NCBI RefSeq assembly: GCF_002934235.1
Contig: NZ_PTIS01000021.1
Span: 1-46,507, forward strand
DNA from: Clostridium algidicarnis DSM 15099
GTDB lineage: Bacteria > Bacillota > Clostridia > Clostridiales > Clostridiaceae
Length of the DNA: 46,507 nucleotides
Direction of reading: 5' to 3'
This document shows, in pieces, positions 1 to 8,639 of the stretch. Under the pieces are notes generated by a model, which was not told the DNA's origin, searched no databases, and was given only the letters and a program-made list of their open reading frames with translations. A program made the position numbers and the translations under genes. Every line of letters begins with the position of its first letter. Position 1 is the stretch's first letter.

Positions 1-462
1 TATATCCATGTCCTTAAAGAAGGGTGGACCTACTTAGCATCTGTGATGGACTTATATTCCAGAAGAATAGTAGGCTACGCCTATGGCAAGCATATGACCG
101 CAGAATTAGCCGTTAAGGCGGTTGAAAATGCTTGTCTTAATGTTACTAATCCTAATGGTATAATACTTCATAGTGACCTTGGAACACAGTATACTAGCAA
201 ACAGTTTAAAAAGATAATTGCTGATAAGGGCTTAATTCACTCTTTTAGCCGTAAGGGTAATCCCTACGATAATGCTTGTATAGAGTCATTTCACTCTATT
301 CTTAAGAAAGAGGAAGTATATGTACATAAATACCCTAACTTTGAATATGCACAAAGAGCTATCTTTGAATTTATTGAATCCTGGTATAATCGTAAGAGAA
401 TTCACGGTGCTTTAAACTATATGACCCCAGTAGAATTTGAAAATCTTAGAAAAGCAGCTTAG
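1..462 (+). CDS. IS3-family transposase OrfB, C-terminal part
   Basis: This is the DDE integrase-type catalytic domain that moves the IS. The frame is open from base 1, so the protein is cut by the window edge; the ATG near 43 is internal. Visible family signs are the MDLYSRRIVGY block, the second catalytic Asp in HSDLGTQYTS, the catalytic Glu in NPYDNACIESFHS, and the C-terminal WYNRKRIHGAL block. The first catalytic Asp would lie just upstream of the window. The family is clear; the exact IS name cannot be given. Confidence 0.9.
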   Translation, partial: YIHVLKEGWTYLASVMDLYSRRIVGYAYGKHMTAELAVKAVENACLNVTNPNGIILHSDLGTQYTSKQFKKIIADKGLIHSFSRKGNPYDNACIESFHSILKKEEVYVHKYPNFEYAQRAIFEFIESWYNRKRIHGALNYMTPVEFENLRKAA

Positions 463-507
463 TAATATTGTACGACTTTTTGTGTCTAAGTTATTGACAT
501 AGGTCCA
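1..507 (+). mobile_element. IS3-family insertion sequence, 3' part (left side outside window)
   Basis: The transposase frame is open from base 1 and ends at 462. A probable right end reads up to TCCA at 507: on the opposite strand it begins TGGACCTATGTCAATAAC, which resembles the start of the IS end at 24286 (TGGATTGTCAACACTTATTA). Bases beyond 507 read as a phage gene in the other orientation, which fits an insertion at 507. The other IS end and any target duplication lie outside the window. Confidence 0.75.
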
Positions 508-602
508 ATTCCTCTGATATTTGAGATAGGTTTTTTCTTATTAAGTTTGATTACATTATTATTAATTAAATCTTTATTAAAAGATATAGTCTCTCTATAC
601 AT
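508..602 (-). pseudogene. Phage tail-region gene, 5' fragment cut by IS
   Basis: An ATG at 602 follows GGAG with 7-base spacing and begins MYRETISFNKDLINNN. The phage-like frame reads about 32 codons to base 508, then enters the IS end at 507 and soon stops. It lies just downstream of the tail-tip gene, where baseplate or receptor-binding genes are usual, but the fragment is too short to identify. The function is therefore unknown; the truncation by the IS is seen directly. Confidence 0.55.
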
Positions 603-646
603 AACAAGGCTCCTTTCTCTTCCATTATTAAATACCCTTTCTTAAT

Positions 647-2269
647 TCATATAATCTCTATTGTTACACCAGCCTCTGCGATTCTTATATCAACATCAGC
701 AACCTTTACTTCTTGAACTGAATTTGACTTTATAATTTCATTCATAGTTATACCTGTTTCATATTCTTTTAATATCTGTGACGGATTTACTATATCAATG
801 TTTTCAATTACTTCTGCATGAGGCGGTTCTGCACTCATGCCCCCCTGAAGATTTCTTCCATCAATCATACATTGAAGATTATAAATTGGTATTGTTACCG
901 TTCCATTATCAGCTTTTAAGTTTATACCTATATAATGATTTCCTTGAGCAACTTGAGGAATTCCGAGTGGGATTCCTATAATATTATCACCTTGCTCCAG
1001 TTTCTGCTTTGGTTTAAACGGTATCTCTACATTATCTAAAAGTATCTTTACAGTTAAAGTGCTCCCCATACTTGAATTACAACTTATAGATAAATTAACA
1101 CTTAAATTTGTACTTGAAACTGCAGTAATGCCTAAATAGATTGGTTGAATTTCGCTGGTTGAAACTATAACCTCTTGTGAATTGGCATAATAAAGCATAC
1201 TAGTTAACGCTTGAGCTACCTTGTTTCCCAGTTCATCTCTTACTGTGCTAATCATTGCTGTAAAATCACTTTGACCTCTAGATTTAGGCTGACCTAGCTC
1301 AACTTTTGTATTCCATCCACTTAATAAGTCTTGCTTTATTTTAATTACTTCCACTAACACATCTATATCAAACTCTTCATACTTTACTAAAACATAATCT
1401 CCTAGATTAACCTGTTGAAGACTTTTAAAGTTTTCATATTCCTTTGATTTACTAATCTCTATAAAGTCTACTTCTATGTTCACGTTAGCAATTCCCTTGG
1501 TCTTTACATACTCCTTTGCCATTATCCTTAAGGTAGGTTCATCAGCTGCATCTTTGAACTCAACTGGCTTTATGATATGAAAAGGTGGGTACTTTAAACT
1601 ATCAAAATTAGGTATAGTTATATATTTTTCAGCTAGTGTTATACCATTGAAGCCTTTAGGATAAATCTTAGTAGCTAAGTCAGTGGTATCACTGGTAACC
1701 TTTATACCTCTAATATTTTTTCCATACTTAATTAACATACCTGTTTCTTTTCCAATTTGCTTTAGTATTTTAATATTATAATTATCCCTATATAATTCAC
1801 CAGTTCCCCATCTTTCAATAATTTTAAATATTGCTTCTACTGGATTTAGTTCTATCATATATAATGTATTATTTATTAAAATATCACTGTCTACTGTATA
1901 TCTTGATTCTAGATCACCAACTAAAGACTTTTCTAGAGCAGTTTTTACACTACATTTCACCGCTCTTTCATCTTCTATAAAATAAAAAGCCAAGTCATAA
2001 AAAATATGCTTAGCCCAAATCATAATTATTTTATTATTATCTTGCTTTTTCTCAACTTTATATATTCTAAACAGTTGATTATTTGCCTTTATAATATTGA
2101 AGTATTCTAGATGAACTGCTTTTTTAGATTTAACCGGATATTCTAAATATAAGCTGTATTCACCATTTAATTCATTAGTAATTTCTGCTTTAATAGCTTC
2201 ATTTAATTTACCTAGTCCATTATTTTCAAATTCACCTTTTTTAGTTTTCTTATCATAAACATAAATCAT
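647..2269 (-). CDS. Phage tail-tip / endopeptidase-type minor structural protein
   Basis: Tail-tip protein (Tal / prophage-tail family) that would join Dit to form the adhesion end of the tail. The first ~340 residues show the family pattern (GKLNEAIKAEITNELNGEYS, then a FNIIKANNQLFRIYKV strand region). The last ~150 residues look like an added beta-rich module and may contact the host surface; this is inference. The chosen start is ATG at 2269, overlapping the Dit stop by one base (TAATG), with GGTGG upstream; a longer reading from 2284 lies inside Dit. Peptidase activity cannot be shown from sequence. Confidence 0.8.
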   Translation of the reverse strand: MIYVYDKKTKKGEFENNGLGKLNEAIKAEITNELNGEYSLYLEYPVKSKKAVHLEYFNIIKANNQLFRIYKVEKKQDNNKIIMIWAKHIFYDLAFYFIEDERAVKCSVKTALEKSLVGDLESRYTVDSDILINNTLYMIELNPVEAIFKIIERWGTGELYRDNYNIKILKQIGKETGMLIKYGKNIRGIKVTSDTTDLATKIYPKGFNGITLAEKYITIPNFDSLKYPPFHIIKPVEFKDAADEPTLRIMAKEYVKTKGIANVNIEVDFIEISKSKEYENFKSLQQVNLGDYVLVKYEEFDIDVLVEVIKIKQDLLSGWNTKVELGQPKSRGQSDFTAMISTVRDELGNKVAQALTSMLYYANSQEVIVSTSEIQPIYLGITAVSSTNLSVNLSISCNSSMGSTLTVKILLDNVEIPFKPKQKLEQGDNIIGIPLGIPQVAQGNHYIGINLKADNGTVTIPIYNLQCMIDGRNLQGGMSAEPPHAEVIENIDIVNPSQILKEYETGITMNEIIKSNSVQEVKVADVDIRIAEAGVTIEII

Positions 2270-2976
2270 TATAGCCACCGCCAATTAGGTAAAAGGACTA
2301 TTTTGCTAACACTGCCTACCCAGCTTATCTTATTCTCTCCTATTTTTAGCTTTGGAAAATTTCCTTCCATTTTAAAGTTTAAATTATCTAAAGCTTCATT
2401 ATAACAATCCTCTATATCACTGTTAATTATTATGCTATTATTAATTCCTTTTAATTTTATAAGTGTATCATTTATAAATAATTCAATGTTTCCACTACCA
2501 TAAACAGTTATGATAGGGCTACTCTCTAGAGTACCCATATTATTTATAATACTATCTGTTTTCACTATTGTTATAACTTGATTACTAACTTCATATTTGA
2601 AAGGTTTGCAGTTAAACACTAATGGAAAGGCTCCAACAGATTTATATATAGGTTTAAAATCTATAGCGTTTACAACTTGTGCTATATACCTTTTATTTGC
2701 TTGATAACTAAATATAAGATTCGACTCACCACTACTAAAAAGCCATCCTTTTATTTCATCTATTTTATCTGTTAAATTTTCTCTTGACTTTAGAGTACAT
2801 TCTACTAAGACAGTTATATCTTCATAGGTTTCTTCATCAAATTTTATACTTGAATCTCTCCCAGGAATAGGCACATAAGATACTCTACGTTTTGGTGAAG
2901 GAATTATAGGTCTTTTGGCAATAAAAATGCCATAATCTTTATAGCTATCCTTATTGGCAAAGCTAAAACTTAACAT
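2269..2976 (-). CDS. Distal tail protein (Dit, siphovirus tail component)
   Basis: At 235 residues it matches the usual size of short Dit proteins that form the hexameric hub between tail tube and tip. The N-terminus (FANKDSYKDYGIFIAKRP, then PGRDSSIKFDEETYEDI) follows the family pattern of a beta-sandwich with a PGR turn. Its position between tape measure and tail-tip genes is the standard one. A GGGGG ribosome site precedes the ATG at 2976. No enzymatic role is expected. Confidence 0.85.
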   Translation of the reverse strand: MLSFSFANKDSYKDYGIFIAKRPIIPSPKRRVSYVPIPGRDSSIKFDEETYEDITVLVECTLKSRENLTDKIDEIKGWLFSSGESNLIFSYQANKRYIAQVVNAIDFKPIYKSVGAFPLVFNCKPFKYEVSNQVITIVKTDSIINNMGTLESSPIITVYGSGNIELFINDTLIKLKGINNSIIINSDIEDCYNEALDNLNFKMEGNFPKLKIGENKISWVGSVSKIVLLPNWRWL

Positions 2977-2977
2977 A

Positions 2978-5545
2978 CTATTTACCCCCTCTTCCCATTA
3001 CAGCTCTTTGTCTATAAAATTCAAGTTCATAAGCAAGTTGTTCGATATCTTTATCTGTGTTGTTTATGAAGTTTTCTATATGAAGTGATAGACCACCACT
3101 CCCTCCACCTTTAGCCTTTTCTATTGCCTTAGCCATTAAGCTATCCAATCTATCAATAGGCAGTACCGCCTCAGATCCGGCTTCTCCAACCCCTATAATA
3201 CTAGGTCTATTAAAAATACCCCCACTCGCATACCAATCGACATTTAGGCGTGGAACACTTGGTGGTGTTAAGTTAAATTCTCCCTTTAAACTAAAGTGAG
3301 GTAGCTTAATTTTAGGTATTTTAATCTCTGGTAATCTTAGATTACTAAAAAATCCTTCAATTGCATTTATTGCATTACTCACAGCATTTTTAGCAGCATT
3401 TATCGGATTTACAATAGACTCTTTAATCTTATTCCATACTATTGCAGTTATATCTTTAATTCCGTTCCATGTACCTAATATTATCCCTTTAATAACTTCA
3501 AATCCTGTTTTTATAATTTCTCTAATTAAATCAACGGCTGATTTTATAACACTCTGTATTCCACTCCATAAATTAAAGGTGATATTTTTTATTCCTTCCC
3601 ACACTCCATTCCAATCACCTTTGATTGCGCTAGTTATAATTTTTATAATGTCCTGTATAACCCTTAGTGTTGTATTTACTATAGTAGCCACCAAGTTAAA
3701 AGCAGTAGTTATTATATTTACAAAATCATCACCATACTTGATCCATATTTGATTTGCCAATGCAACAAAAGCTTGAAACATAGACTTTAAGCTTTCAATA
3801 ACACCACCTATTAAAGTTTTAACTGCATTCCATACAATATTTACTGAATTTCTAAAGTCTTCATTATTTTTATATAAAACTACAAAAGTGGCTATAAGTC
3901 CTACTATTGCACCTATAATTATTCCAACCGGCCCTGTAATAGCAGTAAAAGCAGTTCCTAAGGCTCCGCTTGCGCCTCCTGCAGCACCAAGGGCTGTAGA
4001 AATAGAACCTAATGTTGAAAATAGTATACCACCAGCGGATATAAGCTTTCCTACAACACCTAAAACAGGTCCAATAGCAGCTGCAACAAGAGCAAGTTTT
4101 AAAATCATATCCTGCTGTGCTGGATTTAGTTCATTAAACTTTTCAATGATTGATATTATTGCTTGTATAAACTTCTCAACGGCAGGCATTGCATTATTTA
4201 CTGCTTCAAATAACTTTTTGCCCAAGGGCTCTAAGGCTACAGCCATTTTGTTTTTTAACATCACAAACTGTTCAGCTGCATCTGCTGTATCTGTATAAAC
4301 CTGTTCAATAGTTTCTGGACTTGACTTAAGACTGTTTATTAACTCATCTAAATTTAACCTTCCTTCTCTTATAGCTGATGCCATATCTGGACCTGCTCTC
4401 GCCCCAAACATCTCTAATGCCATGGCATTAGCTTCACCTGCAGTACCTGCTTCTTTGATTCTTGTTACCATCTCTTGAAGAGCCTTATTAGGTTCACTAA
4501 TACCTTCTCTTGCCATCTTTCCAAGGGCAACTCTTAAAGATCCTACAACTAGCTCTGTATTAACCCCTTCCTTTTCAAACTTCCCCATCATTGCTGCGGA
4601 AGTTTCCCAATCAAAACCCATTTGTCTTAAAGGGCCACCAAACTGTGCCATAAGTTGTTGTAGTCTACTAACACCTATTCCTGTGCTTTGACTTACTTTA
4701 AAGGTGTAATCTAATGCTTTTCCATAGTCTTCTGTTTTTAGTCCAGCATCTTGAAACATTCTAGTAGAAGCGGGGATTAAAGTATTTATATCTTCTCCGG
4801 TTATTTTTGCAAGTCTTAACATCTGCGTAGAAAGATTTTGAAGGGATTCTCCTGAAAGACCTGTACGAGTATTTAAATCTGCTATTGCTTTACTTGCATC
4901 CCCCATAGTCGTATCTACAGTTGTATATACAGATTTAAAATCATCTTCTAAACCTTGAAGTGCTTCCCCTGTAGCCCCAGTGCCTATTCTTATTGAATCA
5001 CTTGCTTCATCAAAATCACTAGCAAGCTTAAAAAGTCCTACTCCCGCCGCTGCTATAGGGGCTGTTACTGTTTTGCTTAAGGTGCTTCCAACACTTGAAA
5101 AGCCATCTCCTACTTTTTTCATTTTGCTTCCAATACCCTCAAGGTTTTTCCCCAATGTGGTAAATCCACTACTTTGAACCTGTATCTCCTTGTTTAATCC
5201 AGAGAGTTCATTTTCCATTTTGTTAAGTTCTGCTGTTGCATAATTGAGCTTAATTTTAAGGTTTTCAGTAGCCTTAGCATCTTCACCTTTTGTAGTTACA
5301 CTTTCTTGATAACTCTTTTTTAGAGCCTCGACCTTAGACTTCTGAAGTTCCATCTGTTTATTTAAACTATCTGCCTTAAGCTTCAGTCCTTCTGTAGTCT
5401 TTCCATAATCGCCCATTTTAGAGCTTGTAGCAGCAAACTCACTCTGAACTACCTTTAGACTTCTTTGAATCTTAGAAACTCCTTCTTGAAATCCTCTATC
5501 ATCAAGACCTACTCTAGCAACTACAGTATTTGAATCTCTCGCCAT
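2978..5545 (-). CDS. Phage tail tape measure protein, TP901 family
   Basis: This protein sets tail length and is held in the tail lumen. It has 855 residues: an N-terminal coiled coil (about 25-125), a TP901-type core (about 160-420, with LNTRTGLSGESLQNLSTQM and the FGGPLRQMGFDWETSAAMMG block), a long hydrophobic stretch (about 480-560) and amphipathic repeats. It follows the frameshifted chaperone genes and precedes Dit, as in other siphophages. By the general relation of tape length to tail length this predicts a medium tail near 130 nm, which is inference only. Confidence 0.92.
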   Translation of the reverse strand: MARDSNTVVARVGLDDRGFQEGVSKIQRSLKVVQSEFAATSSKMGDYGKTTEGLKLKADSLNKQMELQKSKVEALKKSYQESVTTKGEDAKATENLKIKLNYATAELNKMENELSGLNKEIQVQSSGFTTLGKNLEGIGSKMKKVGDGFSSVGSTLSKTVTAPIAAAGVGLFKLASDFDEASDSIRIGTGATGEALQGLEDDFKSVYTTVDTTMGDASKAIADLNTRTGLSGESLQNLSTQMLRLAKITGEDINTLIPASTRMFQDAGLKTEDYGKALDYTFKVSQSTGIGVSRLQQLMAQFGGPLRQMGFDWETSAAMMGKFEKEGVNTELVVGSLRVALGKMAREGISEPNKALQEMVTRIKEAGTAGEANAMALEMFGARAGPDMASAIREGRLNLDELINSLKSSPETIEQVYTDTADAAEQFVMLKNKMAVALEPLGKKLFEAVNNAMPAVEKFIQAIISIIEKFNELNPAQQDMILKLALVAAAIGPVLGVVGKLISAGGILFSTLGSISTALGAAGGASGALGTAFTAITGPVGIIIGAIVGLIATFVVLYKNNEDFRNSVNIVWNAVKTLIGGVIESLKSMFQAFVALANQIWIKYGDDFVNIITTAFNLVATIVNTTLRVIQDIIKIITSAIKGDWNGVWEGIKNITFNLWSGIQSVIKSAVDLIREIIKTGFEVIKGIILGTWNGIKDITAIVWNKIKESIVNPINAAKNAVSNAINAIEGFFSNLRLPEIKIPKIKLPHFSLKGEFNLTPPSVPRLNVDWYASGGIFNRPSIIGVGEAGSEAVLPIDRLDSLMAKAIEKAKGGGSGGLSLHIENFINNTDKDIEQLAYELEFYRQRAVMGRGGK

Positions 5546-5574
5546 ATCCCCTCACCCCCTCTCACGTTGAGTTT

Positions 5575-6095
5575 CTAAAACATAACATTATCTATATAAT
5601 CAAACTCTTCTTTATCAGCAATTCCATTGACTTTCTTATATACTTTTAAAAGAGCTTGTAACTTCTTTGGTGTACTATTCCAAAACTGCTCCTCTGTCAT
5701 CCTTAAAATATTAGTAGCTAAATAAAAAAGCCACTCCCAATCCCATCCACTAGAATCAGAGCAGCTTTCTATTCCCCCATATTTTCTTCACTTACCTCTG
5801 GCATAGCAGCACTTAATGCTTCATTAACAGCTGTACCTAACCTTTCCATATCACTTAAAGTAAGCATTTTCCCTACTTCTTTAAGTGTAACACTTTCATC
5901 TTCAGCTTTAATTGCTGAGTAAATAAGTGCCCTTATAGCTTTAATCTTTTTATTTTGCAAATCTTCAAAGGCTTGGTTGATATCACCGTATACCTCTTCT
6001 AACTCACAGAAGGTGTTCATATCAAATTTAAGTTCATATTCTTTATTACTAAGCTTAAACTTAATTCCTTTATTTTTAAGTTCTGATGCTCTCAT
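5575..6095 (-). CDS. Tail assembly chaperone fusion G-T made by -1 frameshift
   Basis: The upstream frame (G part) runs from ATG at 6095 to a TAG at 5769-5771. The -1 frame is open through the overlap and continues as GIESCSDSSGWDWEWLFYLA onward to a stop at 5575, with no ATG start near its beginning. The slip site is a run of five G followed by AA (5778-5772). In lambda and many tailed phages the G and G-T chaperones, made by this mechanism, wrap the tape measure during tail assembly. Gene order just before the tape measure fits. The frameshift itself is inferred from the two open frames. Confidence 0.75.
5769..6095 (-). CDS. Tail assembly chaperone G (upstream frame product)
   Basis: A 108-residue, mostly helical protein starting MRASELKNKGIKFKLSNKEY. 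The start at 6095 is chosen because GGAG lies 8 bases upstream; an in-frame ATG at 6113 would overlap that ribosome site. The central FCELEEVYGDINQAFEDLQ segment resembles the Firmicutes tail-tube-adjacent chaperone family. It lies between the tail tube region and tape measure and shares its N-terminus with the longer frameshift product. Confidence 0.8.
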   Translation of the reverse strand: MRASELKNKGIKFKLSNKEYELKFDMNTFCELEEVYGDINQAFEDLQNKKIKAIRALIYSAIKAEDESVTLKEVGKMLTLSDMERLGTAVNEALSAAMPEVSEENMGE

Positions 6096-6124
6096 GTTTT
6101 CAGCTCCTTTCAAAATTTCTAACG

Positions 6125-6155
6125 AGAAAAAGACCTACTAAATTGTAAGTCTTAA
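6125..6155 (-). terminator. Rho-independent terminator after the 86-residue gene
   Basis: On the minus strand AAGACTTAC pairs with GTAGGTCTT (one G-U pair) around a six-base loop and is followed by TTTTTCTC. It separates the small gene at 6264-6524 from the tail chaperone gene. Confidence 0.6.
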
Positions 6156-6263
6156 AATTAAAACTGATTTATAAATTGGAATTTGTCTGTGAATTTTGCT
6201 AAATATATCATTGGTTCAATTCAGGTTGAAATAGTAAGATGATTGATTGAATATTGTGTTTTG

Positions 6264-6524
6264 TTATTCTATTCCATCAAGATTCATTTCCCATTGATGA
6301 TCATATAAAAACCTATGAGTTTCCTCGTCACTAGCAATCCACTCATTGTCATATCGACTATCAGCCCAAGATGTCTTTCCTACAGCACGTATGTGTAGTG
6401 ATCCACCTGAAATTGTGTATATTCTTTCTTCGCTGGAATTTCTCCCCTCATAATATGTTCTCTTACTGAAACCTTCGTTCTGTTCTAATATTCTTTGTCT
6501 AACAGATGTTGTTAAGCGTGCCAT
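6264..6524 (-). CDS. Small hypothetical protein, candidate phage moron
   Basis: An 86-residue protein with a basic start (MARLTTSVRQRILEQN) and a tryptophan-rich, acidic second half. No membrane segment or known motif is visible and the family is not recognised. GGGAGG precedes the ATG at 6524. It breaks the tight structural operon: it is flanked by a 178-base gap upstream and a 168-base gap with a terminator downstream, between the tail tube and chaperone genes, which otherwise normally adjoin. That layout is typical of an accessory gene added to a phage late operon. Its function is unknown. Confidence 0.65.
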   Translation of the reverse strand: MARLTTSVRQRILEQNEGFSKRTYYEGRNSSEERIYTISGGSLHIRAVGKTSWADSRYDNEWIASDEETHRFLYDHQWEMNLDGIE

Positions 6525-6630
6525 CTTTTCCTCCCTTCATCCAATCCACGTGATTGAACAAATTACTATTTATCTATTGCTTTCATGCCATCTTTATTTC
6601 ATAAATCTATTTTAACTCAACCAATTATAT

Positions 6631-6651
6631 AAGTATAGAGTTTTTATACTT
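6631..6651. repeat. 7-bp inverted repeat in the gap before the 86-residue gene
   Basis: AAGTATA and TATACTT are separated by seven bases, with a TATAAT-like hexamer next to it on the minus strand (near 6624-6629). No convincing -35 box is visible. It could be an operator or weak hairpin in a promoter region for the 86-residue gene. Confidence 0.35.
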
Positions 6652-6702
6652 ATCCTTTCCACATTTCTAATCCATCTATTTATTTTTAGAAATCAACTTT
6701 TT

Positions 6703-7275
6703 CTATGATGACACTGTAGGCTCTTTTGGAACAGCTGTAAACCATGAACTTATAGTTGTTGTATCTACATCCTTCATATCCTCATCAGCAATAAATCTGT
6801 AATTTCCATCAGCTTCTCTTGGATAAAATTTTCCCTTAAGCTTTGCACTTTGAGCCTTTGGCTTTTCAGCCTCCGTATCATATTCATCTGTAGCAAGTTC
6901 AAACTTACCTTTTAGAAGCCACACATACCTATACTTTCCATTGTTCTTCTTAGATTTAAAGCCTAGTGCTATAGTTGGTGCTATGTCATCCTTATTCTCA
7001 ATAAGTACACCCTTTGCAACCTTTGCCCCCTGAAGCTTTGCTCTACTCTCTAAAGATAGCTGATTTACTTCAATCTCAACATCCACTCCTTCAAATGCAG
7101 TAATAATATCTTCCACTGCATCGTCCGAATAAATATTATCTGAATTTGACTTTGGTGAAAGCTTTGCACTTATTGCCCTTTCAAGTTTTATAGGTACATC
7201 ATATGTTGTTGCCTCATTATCATCAGTTTTCAATATAGCTATGTGAATATCTTTAAGGCCTATTTGTCTAGCCAT
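6703..7275 (-). CDS. Phage major tail tube protein, phi13 type
   Basis: A 190-residue structural protein that would polymerise into the tail tube. The start MARQIGLKDIHIAILKTDD and the middle block with VEDIITAFEGVDVEIEVNQLS fit the phi13-like major tail family. The start at 7275 has GGAGAG upstream and overlaps the end of the preceding tail completion gene by 8 bases. It is followed by an unusual gap holding the small accessory gene. Confidence 0.85.
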   Translation of the reverse strand: MARQIGLKDIHIAILKTDDNEATTYDVPIKLERAISAKLSPKSNSDNIYSDDAVEDIITAFEGVDVEIEVNQLSLESRAKLQGAKVAKGVLIENKDDIAPTIALGFKSKKNNGKYRYVWLLKGKFELATDEYDTEAEKPKAQSAKLKGKFYPREADGNYRFIADEDMKDVDTTTISSWFTAVPKEPTVSS

Positions 7276-7615
7276 TTAAATCACTCTCCTCTAAATAATA
7301 AAATTTAAGACCTTTATGATAGATTTTTGTATCTTGTTCATAAAGATCTATTTCATTTAATCTTTTAAATCTAGCTTTAAGCAAAAGTTCTTTTATATTT
7401 TTAACTATATTTGCGTAATCACCCTTTGACCAAACATCTACTTGAACATAATGCGCCGTTAAGCTTTCCCTATCATCTTCATAATCTTCTCCACCTGAGA
7501 AATATTCATGAAAGGTTATATAGGTTTCACCCTTTCCAGAATACCTTTGAAAACACACAGGAATATTGAGAGGATTTAAGGCATCAATAATTAGTTTATT
7601 AATCAAACTCCTCAA
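7268..7615 (-). CDS. Tail terminator / completion protein
   Basis: A 115-residue protein in the position of the gp17/DUF3168-like tail terminator, which caps the tube for joining to the head. An N-terminal helix (LINKLIIDALNPLNIPV) is followed by strands (ETYITFHEYF and HYVQVDVWSKGDY), a typical fold pattern. It overlaps both neighbours by a few bases, indicating translational coupling. The assignment rests mostly on size and gene order. Confidence 0.7.
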   Translation of the reverse strand: MRSLINKLIIDALNPLNIPVCFQRYSGKGETYITFHEYFSGGEDYEDDRESLTAHYVQVDVWSKGDYANIVKNIKELLLKARFKRLNEIDLYEQDTKIYHKGLKFYYLEESDLNG

Positions 7616-7997
7616 GCCCCCTTTGCAATTCTTCTTTAATTACATTGTTAATTTCTTTTTTATTTTCAACAACAGAGTTTTCTGCCCAATGCTGTGCTGA
7701 TTGTTTACTAGTCCCCCACTCCGAAAACTTGGAGTAAAAGAACTCTGAGTTATCACCCTTATTAGGACCTATATCAACAAAGTCTACTCCGTTTTCGTTT
7801 TCTATATCTGATATCTTTATGTTATCAGCCATGTGTTTTTTACTTAAACTTGACCTCGGAGCCTTTTTCTCCATGCTACTTTTAACCAAATCTCCTGCTT
7901 TATCAAGAGCATTTTTCTTAATTCTTTCTCCCTTTTCTCCAAGCTTATTTACTTTATCTATAAGCTCCTGCATTCCTTCAAGCTCCATTTTAGCCAC
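7599..7997 (-). CDS. HK97-gp10-family head-tail connector protein
   Basis: About 132 residues, beginning MAKMELEGMQELIDKVNKL, with KAPRSSLSKKHMADNIKIS and a FSEWGTSKQSAQHW block typical of the HK97 gp10 family. The start chosen is GTG at 7997, nine bases after GGAGG; an alternative TTG at 8006 would sit directly on that ribosome site. It lies between head-closure and tail-terminator genes, overlapping both. Confidence 0.8.
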   Translation of the reverse strand: MAKMELEGMQELIDKVNKLGEKGERIKKNALDKAGDLVKSSMEKKAPRSSLSKKHMADNIKISDIENENGVDFVDIGPNKGDNSEFFYSKFSEWGTSKQSAQHWAENSVVENKKEINNVIKEELQRGLEEFD

Positions 7998-8316
7998 TAC
8001 TATCAACCTCCATAGCCTTGATTTCTATGAATTTATTTACATACTTTATGTTATCAATAGAAATTATATTGTACTGCTTATCCTTAAACAAAACCCTCAT
8101 TGTAGTATCAATTTCATCAGTGTATCTTATAGTAAACTTTACAGTGTTTTCTGCCTGAACAGCTGCAGCTGCATAGTATTCCTTTCCACTTAAGTTAGTT
8201 ACCGCTGCCCATACTGTTTTGTAATCTTGCCAATTCTCAACTTCAAATCCATTCTCATTAGTATTTGTAGAAAACTTTTGCAAAGTGGTTCTATGTCTTA
8301 ATTCACCAATCTCCAT
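7990..8316 (-). CDS. Phage head closure protein (SPP1 gp16-like)
   Basis: A 108-residue protein with the family opening MEIGELRHRTTLQ and conserved WQDYKTVWAAV and YYAAAAVQAENTVKFTIRY segments. Proteins of this family close the head after DNA packaging and provide the tail docking surface. It sits directly after the connector gene with a 4-base gap and overlaps the gp10 family gene. Confidence 0.87.
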   Translation of the reverse strand: MEIGELRHRTTLQKFSTNTNENGFEVENWQDYKTVWAAVTNLSGKEYYAAAAVQAENTVKFTIRYTDEIDTTMRVLFKDKQYNIISIDNIKYVNKFIEIKAMEVDSSG

Positions 8317-8320
8317 AAAA

Positions 8321-8623
8321 TCACCAGCTTTCTTTTCTAATATTAGCTAGTATTAATTTCATTACATTAATAGTTTCTGAAATACTACCACTTTCACTTT
8401 TCATGTAATAGTATGTTCCTTCTCTTTTTTCATACATATTTGCCACTGCATAAAGAACAGCTTGCTTTGCAGTTTTGGGTATTTGTTTAAATTCAGATAA
8501 AGGATATCTTAATATATCTTCACAGATTTCTTCAGCTGTAAGAATAAAATTAGTGATGAGCGTATCTTCCTCATCACTATCTATTCTCAGATATAACTTT
8601 GCTTCTTCAAGGGTCACTACCAT
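8321..8623 (-). CDS. Head-tail connector protein (gp6/gp15-like)
   Basis: A 100-residue helical protein with the signature start VTLEEAKLYLRIDSDEEDTL and a PKTAKQAVLYAVANMYEKRE block, typical of phage DNA-packaging/connector proteins that form a ring under the portal. It lies directly after the capsid gene, as in HK97-type phages. Confidence 0.87.
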   Translation of the reverse strand: MVVTLEEAKLYLRIDSDEEDTLITNFILTAEEICEDILRYPLSEFKQIPKTAKQAVLYAVANMYEKREGTYYYMKSESGSISETINVMKLILANIRKESW

Positions 8624-8639
8624 ACACTCATCACCTCCA

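Noticed and set aside
3888-4298. Plus-strand open frame inside the tape measure gene
   Set aside because: It is antisense to a clear structural gene, has low-complexity Ala/Pro/Ile content and no ribosome site.
7819-8193. Plus-strand open frame across the connector genes
   Set aside because: It is a shadow of two well-supported minus-strand phage genes and has no start signal.
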